Positions 61,429 through 64,000 of a stretch of DNA of 64,000 nucleotides are shown here, in pieces (the stretch's first letter is position 1; the number at the start of each line of letters is the position of its first letter). A model generated the notes under the pieces. It saw only the letters and a program-made list of their open reading frames with translations, was not told the origin of the DNA and searched no databases. Origin of the DNA: Xanthomonas indica (GTDB taxonomy: Bacteria; Pseudomonadota; Gammaproteobacteria; Xanthomonadales; Xanthomonadaceae); contig NZ_CP131914.1 of the NCBI RefSeq assembly GCF_040529045.1, forward strand, positions 2,712,501-2,776,500. The letters run 5' to 3'. Made by a program: the position numbers and the translations under genes.

Positions 61429-62364
61429 ATGCTCAAGCTCAGCCTCGATGCCCTGCAGATCCTCGACGCCATCGACCGTCGTGGCTCGTTCTCGGCCGCC
61501 GGCAAGGCCTTGCACAAGGTGCCGTCGACCATCTCCTACACGGTCGCCAAGCTGGAGGAGGACCTGGGCGTGCAACTGTTCGAGCGCCTGGGGCCGAAGG
61601 CGGTGCCGACTGCCGCAGGCGCCGAACTGCTGCGCGAAGGCCGCCATCTGCTGCGCGCGGCCGGCGACCTGGAACTGCGCGTGCGCCGCGTCGCCTCGGG
61701 TTGGGAGACCGAGTTCGCGCTGGGCCTGGATGCGGTGTTCGCGCCGGAATGCCTGGCGCAGGACATGGCGGCGTTCTACGCGGTCGCCGACCGCACCCGG
61801 TTGCGTGTGGTGCAGGAGTCGCTGTCGGGTACCTGGGAGGCGCTGCTGGACCGGCGGGTGGATCTGCTGGTCGGGGCGGCCGGCGAAGGCCCGAGCGGCG
61901 GTGGCTACGTGGCCGAGCCGCTCGGCACGCTGCCGTTCGTGTTCGCGGTCGCGCCCGGGCACCCGCTGGCGCAGGCGCCGGAACCGCTCAGCCGCAGCCA
62001 GTTGAGTGCGCATCGCGCGATCGCGGTGGCGGATTCGGCGCGGCGGCTGCTGCCGCGCACGGTGGGGCTGCTGTTCGGCCAGGACGCACTGACCGTACCG
62101 GACATGCGCAGCAAGTACCGGTTGCAGCTGGCCGGGCTCGGCTTCGGCTTCCTGCCCGAGCCCTATGCGCGCGCGGCGCTGGCGCGCGGCGCATTGGTGC
62201 GCAAGGCCGTGGAGGAGCCGAAGCCGGACGAGGTGTTCCAGTTGGCCTGGCGCAGCGGCGAGGAGGGCGCGGCGCTGGCCTGGTGGCGCGCGCGCATGCG
62301 CGCGCCGGGCGTGTTCTCGGCGTGGCTGGCGCAGATGGCGGCGCGGCTGGACGAGGGCGTGTGA
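61429..62364 (+). CDS. LysR-family transcriptional regulator (YhaJ-like)
   Basis: 311 residues. N-terminal winged helix (about 3-62; LDALQILDAIDRRGSFSAAGKALHKVPSTISYTVAKLEEDLGVQLF) and a PBP2 effector domain (about 90-300). The pairing with a divergent pirin of YhaK length parallels E. coli yhaJ-yhaK, so regulation of the pirin gene is likely (inference). No Shine-Dalgarno sequence is visible. Confidence 0.92.
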   Translation: MLKLSLDALQILDAIDRRGSFSAAGKALHKVPSTISYTVAKLEEDLGVQLFERLGPKAVPTAAGAELLREGRHLLRAAGDLELRVRRVASGWETEFALGLDAVFAPECLAQDMAAFYAVADRTRLRVVQESLSGTWEALLDRRVDLLVGAAGEGPSGGGYVAEPLGTLPFVFAVAPGHPLAQAPEPLSRSQLSAHRAIAVADSARRLLPRTVGLLFGQDALTVPDMRSKYRLQLAGLGFGFLPEPYARAALARGALVRKAVEEPKPDEVFQLAWRSGEEGAALAWWRARMRAPGVFSAWLAQMAARLDEGV

Positions 62365-62504
62365 TGCACGTCGGGGCACCGGCAACGCGTGCTTCAGGGC
62401 GGCGATGGATGGGTCTGTTCCGCCGGTGATGCCGTCGCGCCCATGCGCGCCGCGGATGCCGGGAGGATAATGCGCGGCATCCTCTTCTCTCCGCCCGCCA
62501 CGCC

Positions 62505-63494
62505 ATGCAGGACCTGATTGCGCGCTACGGACTCGGGCTGGTCTTCGTCAATGTCCTGGCCTTGTCGCTGGGCCTGCCGGTGCCGGCGCTGCCCACGCTG
62601 ATCCTGGTCGGCGCGACCTATGCGCTGCTCGATGGGGCAGCGATGTGGAGCGCATTGCTGGGCGCCTTGTCGGTGTCGATCGCGGCCAGCCTGCTCGGCG
62701 ACCTGCTGTGGTTCGGCGCGGGCCGTCGCTACGGCAACCGCACGCTGCAGTCGTTGTGCCGGCTGTCGCTGTCGCGCGACACCTGCATGAAGCGCACCGA
62801 GCGCTTCTACTCGCGCTGGGGCGTGCGCGTGCTGGCGGTGGCCAAGTTCGTGCCCGGCCTGTCGATGGTGTCGGTGCCGATGGCCGGCGCCATGCGCGTG
62901 CGTCCGGTGGCCTTCCTGCGCTACGACGCGCTGGGCGCGGCGCTGTGGGCCGGTGGCGGCTTGTTGCTGGGCCTGTGCTTCGCCGACCAGGTGCAGGACT
63001 TGCTGGACTGGCTGAGCCTGCTCGGCAGGCGCGCGGCGCTGCTGCTGGTCGGCCTGCTGGCGCTGTACATCGGTTACCGCGCCTGGCGCCGGCATACGCT
63101 GCGCAAGGCGATGGAGACCCTGCGCATCGACGTCGACGCGCTGCATGCGCTGCTGCAGAGCGAGTCGCCGCCGCTGTTGCTGGACATTCGCGCCCCGGGC
63201 TACCGCACGCTGGAGCCGTACGCCATCCCCGGCGCACTGGAAGTGGACGAGCGTCAGGTCGATGCACTGGTCGCGCGCTTGCCGCGCGATCGCACGATCG
63301 TCATCTACTGCGCCTGCCCGAACGAGGTCTCGGCCGCGGTGCTGGCCAAGCGCCTGCGCCAGCATGCGTTCGAGGACGTGCTGCCGCTGCGCGGTGGCCT
63401 GGAGGCGTGGCGTGCGGCGGGCCATCCGCTGGTCGCGCTGGATGCCGCTGCTACGACGGCGCCACCGCCGAAAGGCAACGCGATCGCGGCGTGA
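62505..63494 (+). CDS. DedA-family membrane protein fused to a rhodanese domain
   Basis: 329 residues. The DedA/VTT domain (about 1-170) has the signatures LSLGLPVPALPTLILVGA, GDLLWFGAGRRYG, FYSRWGVRVLAVAKFVPGLSMVSVPMAG, and membrane helices to about 200. A cytoplasmic rhodanese domain (about 208-312; LLLDIRAPGYR, VIYCACPNEVSAAVLAKRL) retains the catalytic Cys269 plus a second Cys271. A GATAAT hexamer at 62466 is the likely -10, about 33 nt before the ATG. Confidence 0.93.
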   Translation: MQDLIARYGLGLVFVNVLALSLGLPVPALPTLILVGATYALLDGAAMWSALLGALSVSIAASLLGDLLWFGAGRRYGNRTLQSLCRLSLSRDTCMKRTERFYSRWGVRVLAVAKFVPGLSMVSVPMAGAMRVRPVAFLRYDALGAALWAGGGLLLGLCFADQVQDLLDWLSLLGRRAALLLVGLLALYIGYRAWRRHTLRKAMETLRIDVDALHALLQSESPPLLLDIRAPGYRTLEPYAIPGALEVDERQVDALVARLPRDRTIVIYCACPNEVSAAVLAKRLRQHAFEDVLPLRGGLEAWRAAGHPLVALDAAATTAPPPKGNAIAA

Positions 63495-63843
63495 GTCGCC
63501 GCAGTGCGAGCGTCATGCGTTCCAGTGACATCACGAGGCGCAGGCGCATGCATGCCCGTCGATGCCGGCGAGTGCGTCGTCTGCAGGCGTGGGCGAGGTG
63601 GGTAGGGGCTCACGTCATGCCCTGATACGCTCGATCCTTCCGTCTGCGTTGCCCGCATTTCGTTGGTGTGGCCGAGCAGGCATGGCCAACAAGGCGCGTT
63701 CACTTGCCGTTCCGCGCCTCGCCGGCGGATGCGTCCATGATCCGGTCGATGGCAACACCGGCGCGGCAAGCACGTGTCGACGGCGATCCCGCAGGGGCGC
63801 CGAAGCGGATCCTCACCTTCAACCCTCATGCACGGAGACAGCC
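63495..63843. other. Gene-free interval
   Basis: About 350 nt between the DedA-rhodanese gene and the SDR start. No gene, no clear repeat and no terminator seen. Confidence 0.5.
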
Positions 63844-64000
63844 ATGAAGATCGATCTATCCGGGAAAACCGCCCTCGTCACCGGCTCCACTGCCGGCATC
63901 GGCTTCGGGATCGCCAAGGGGCTGGCCGCGGCGGGCGCCGAGGTGGCGCTGAACGGCCGCGACGAGGCCCGCACCCAGGCGGCGGTTGCCGCACTCAAGC
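63844..64000 (+). CDS. SDR family oxidoreductase (3' partial)
   Basis: The first 52 codons only; the gene runs off the window. MKIDLSGKTALVTGSTAGIG is a classical SDR N-terminus with the TGxxxGIG cofactor motif, followed by AAAGAEVALNGRDEAR, where the Asn-Gly-Arg after the second strand suggests NADP(H). A GGAG lies upstream of the ATG. Confidence 0.85.
   Translation, partial: MKIDLSGKTALVTGSTAGIGFGIAKGLAAAGAEVALNGRDEARTQAAVAALK

Overview
The window is one contiguous stretch of a high-GC (about 68-70 percent by eye) gammaproteobacterial chromosome, almost certainly from Xanthomonas or a close Xanthomonadaceae relative. The evidence is the gene order pyrG-kdsA-eno-ftsB-ispD-ispF-truD ... surE-pcm-yqaA-nlpD ... 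ftsH-folP-miaA-hfq-hflX-pncC ... lexA-recA-recX-alaS-csrA-tRNA-Ser, a LexA operator of the type described for xanthomonads, and intergenic repeat families typical of these genomes (TAGGAGCGGCTTCAGCCGCGAC palindromes, GGGATTGGGG tracts and CCCTCTCCC...GGGAGAGGGG hairpins). The genus is inferred, not proven.

Layout. 0-16.7 kb is a loose set of metabolic and membrane genes: a partial FMN-glutamate-synthase-like protein with a coupled GNAT, a GAF/PAS/GGDEF cyclase, a flavoprotein, an FKBP lipoprotein, TrhO, an SDR, a luciferase-like oxidoreductase, ExoD, a CBS transporter, DUF47-Pit phosphate uptake, an S10 peptidase and Cdh. 16.8-27 kb is housekeeping: parE, pyrG, kdsA, and an eno-led operon that joins glycolysis (eno), division (ftsB), isoprenoid synthesis (ispD, an unknown coupled gene, ispF) and tRNA modification (truD). 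27-32.1 kb is an accessory insert: a TonB receptor with an STN signalling domain, FecR, an ECF sigma factor and a DUF535 protein. 32.7-52.5 kb returns to housekeeping: smr, surE-pcm-yqaA-nlpD, yhbY/rlmE/ftsH, folP-miaA-hfq-hflX, pncC, an ABC1 kinase, lexA-recA-recX, alaS and csrA.

A tRNA-Ser(GCU) with a strong terminator (52.56-52.70 kb) is followed by about 5.5 kb of gene-poor sequence (52.7-58.2 kb). It holds only two unknown envelope proteins, a CsbD-like protein, a CPBP protease and a probable gene remnant. It looks like an eroded accessory block, but I found no integrase and no attachment-site repeat. From 58.2 kb come glgX, a pirin/LysR divergent pair, a DedA-rhodanese fusion and the start of an SDR.

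Most notable structures: a 151-bp tandem array (3.3 copies) made from the last 16 codons of nlpD plus a two-hairpin spacer; oppositely oriented G-quadruplex-like tracts at convergent gene ends; a 19-nt LexA palindrome ending 2 nt before the lexA start codon, suggesting a leaderless or near-leaderless message; and the coupled gene of unknown function between ispD and ispF.
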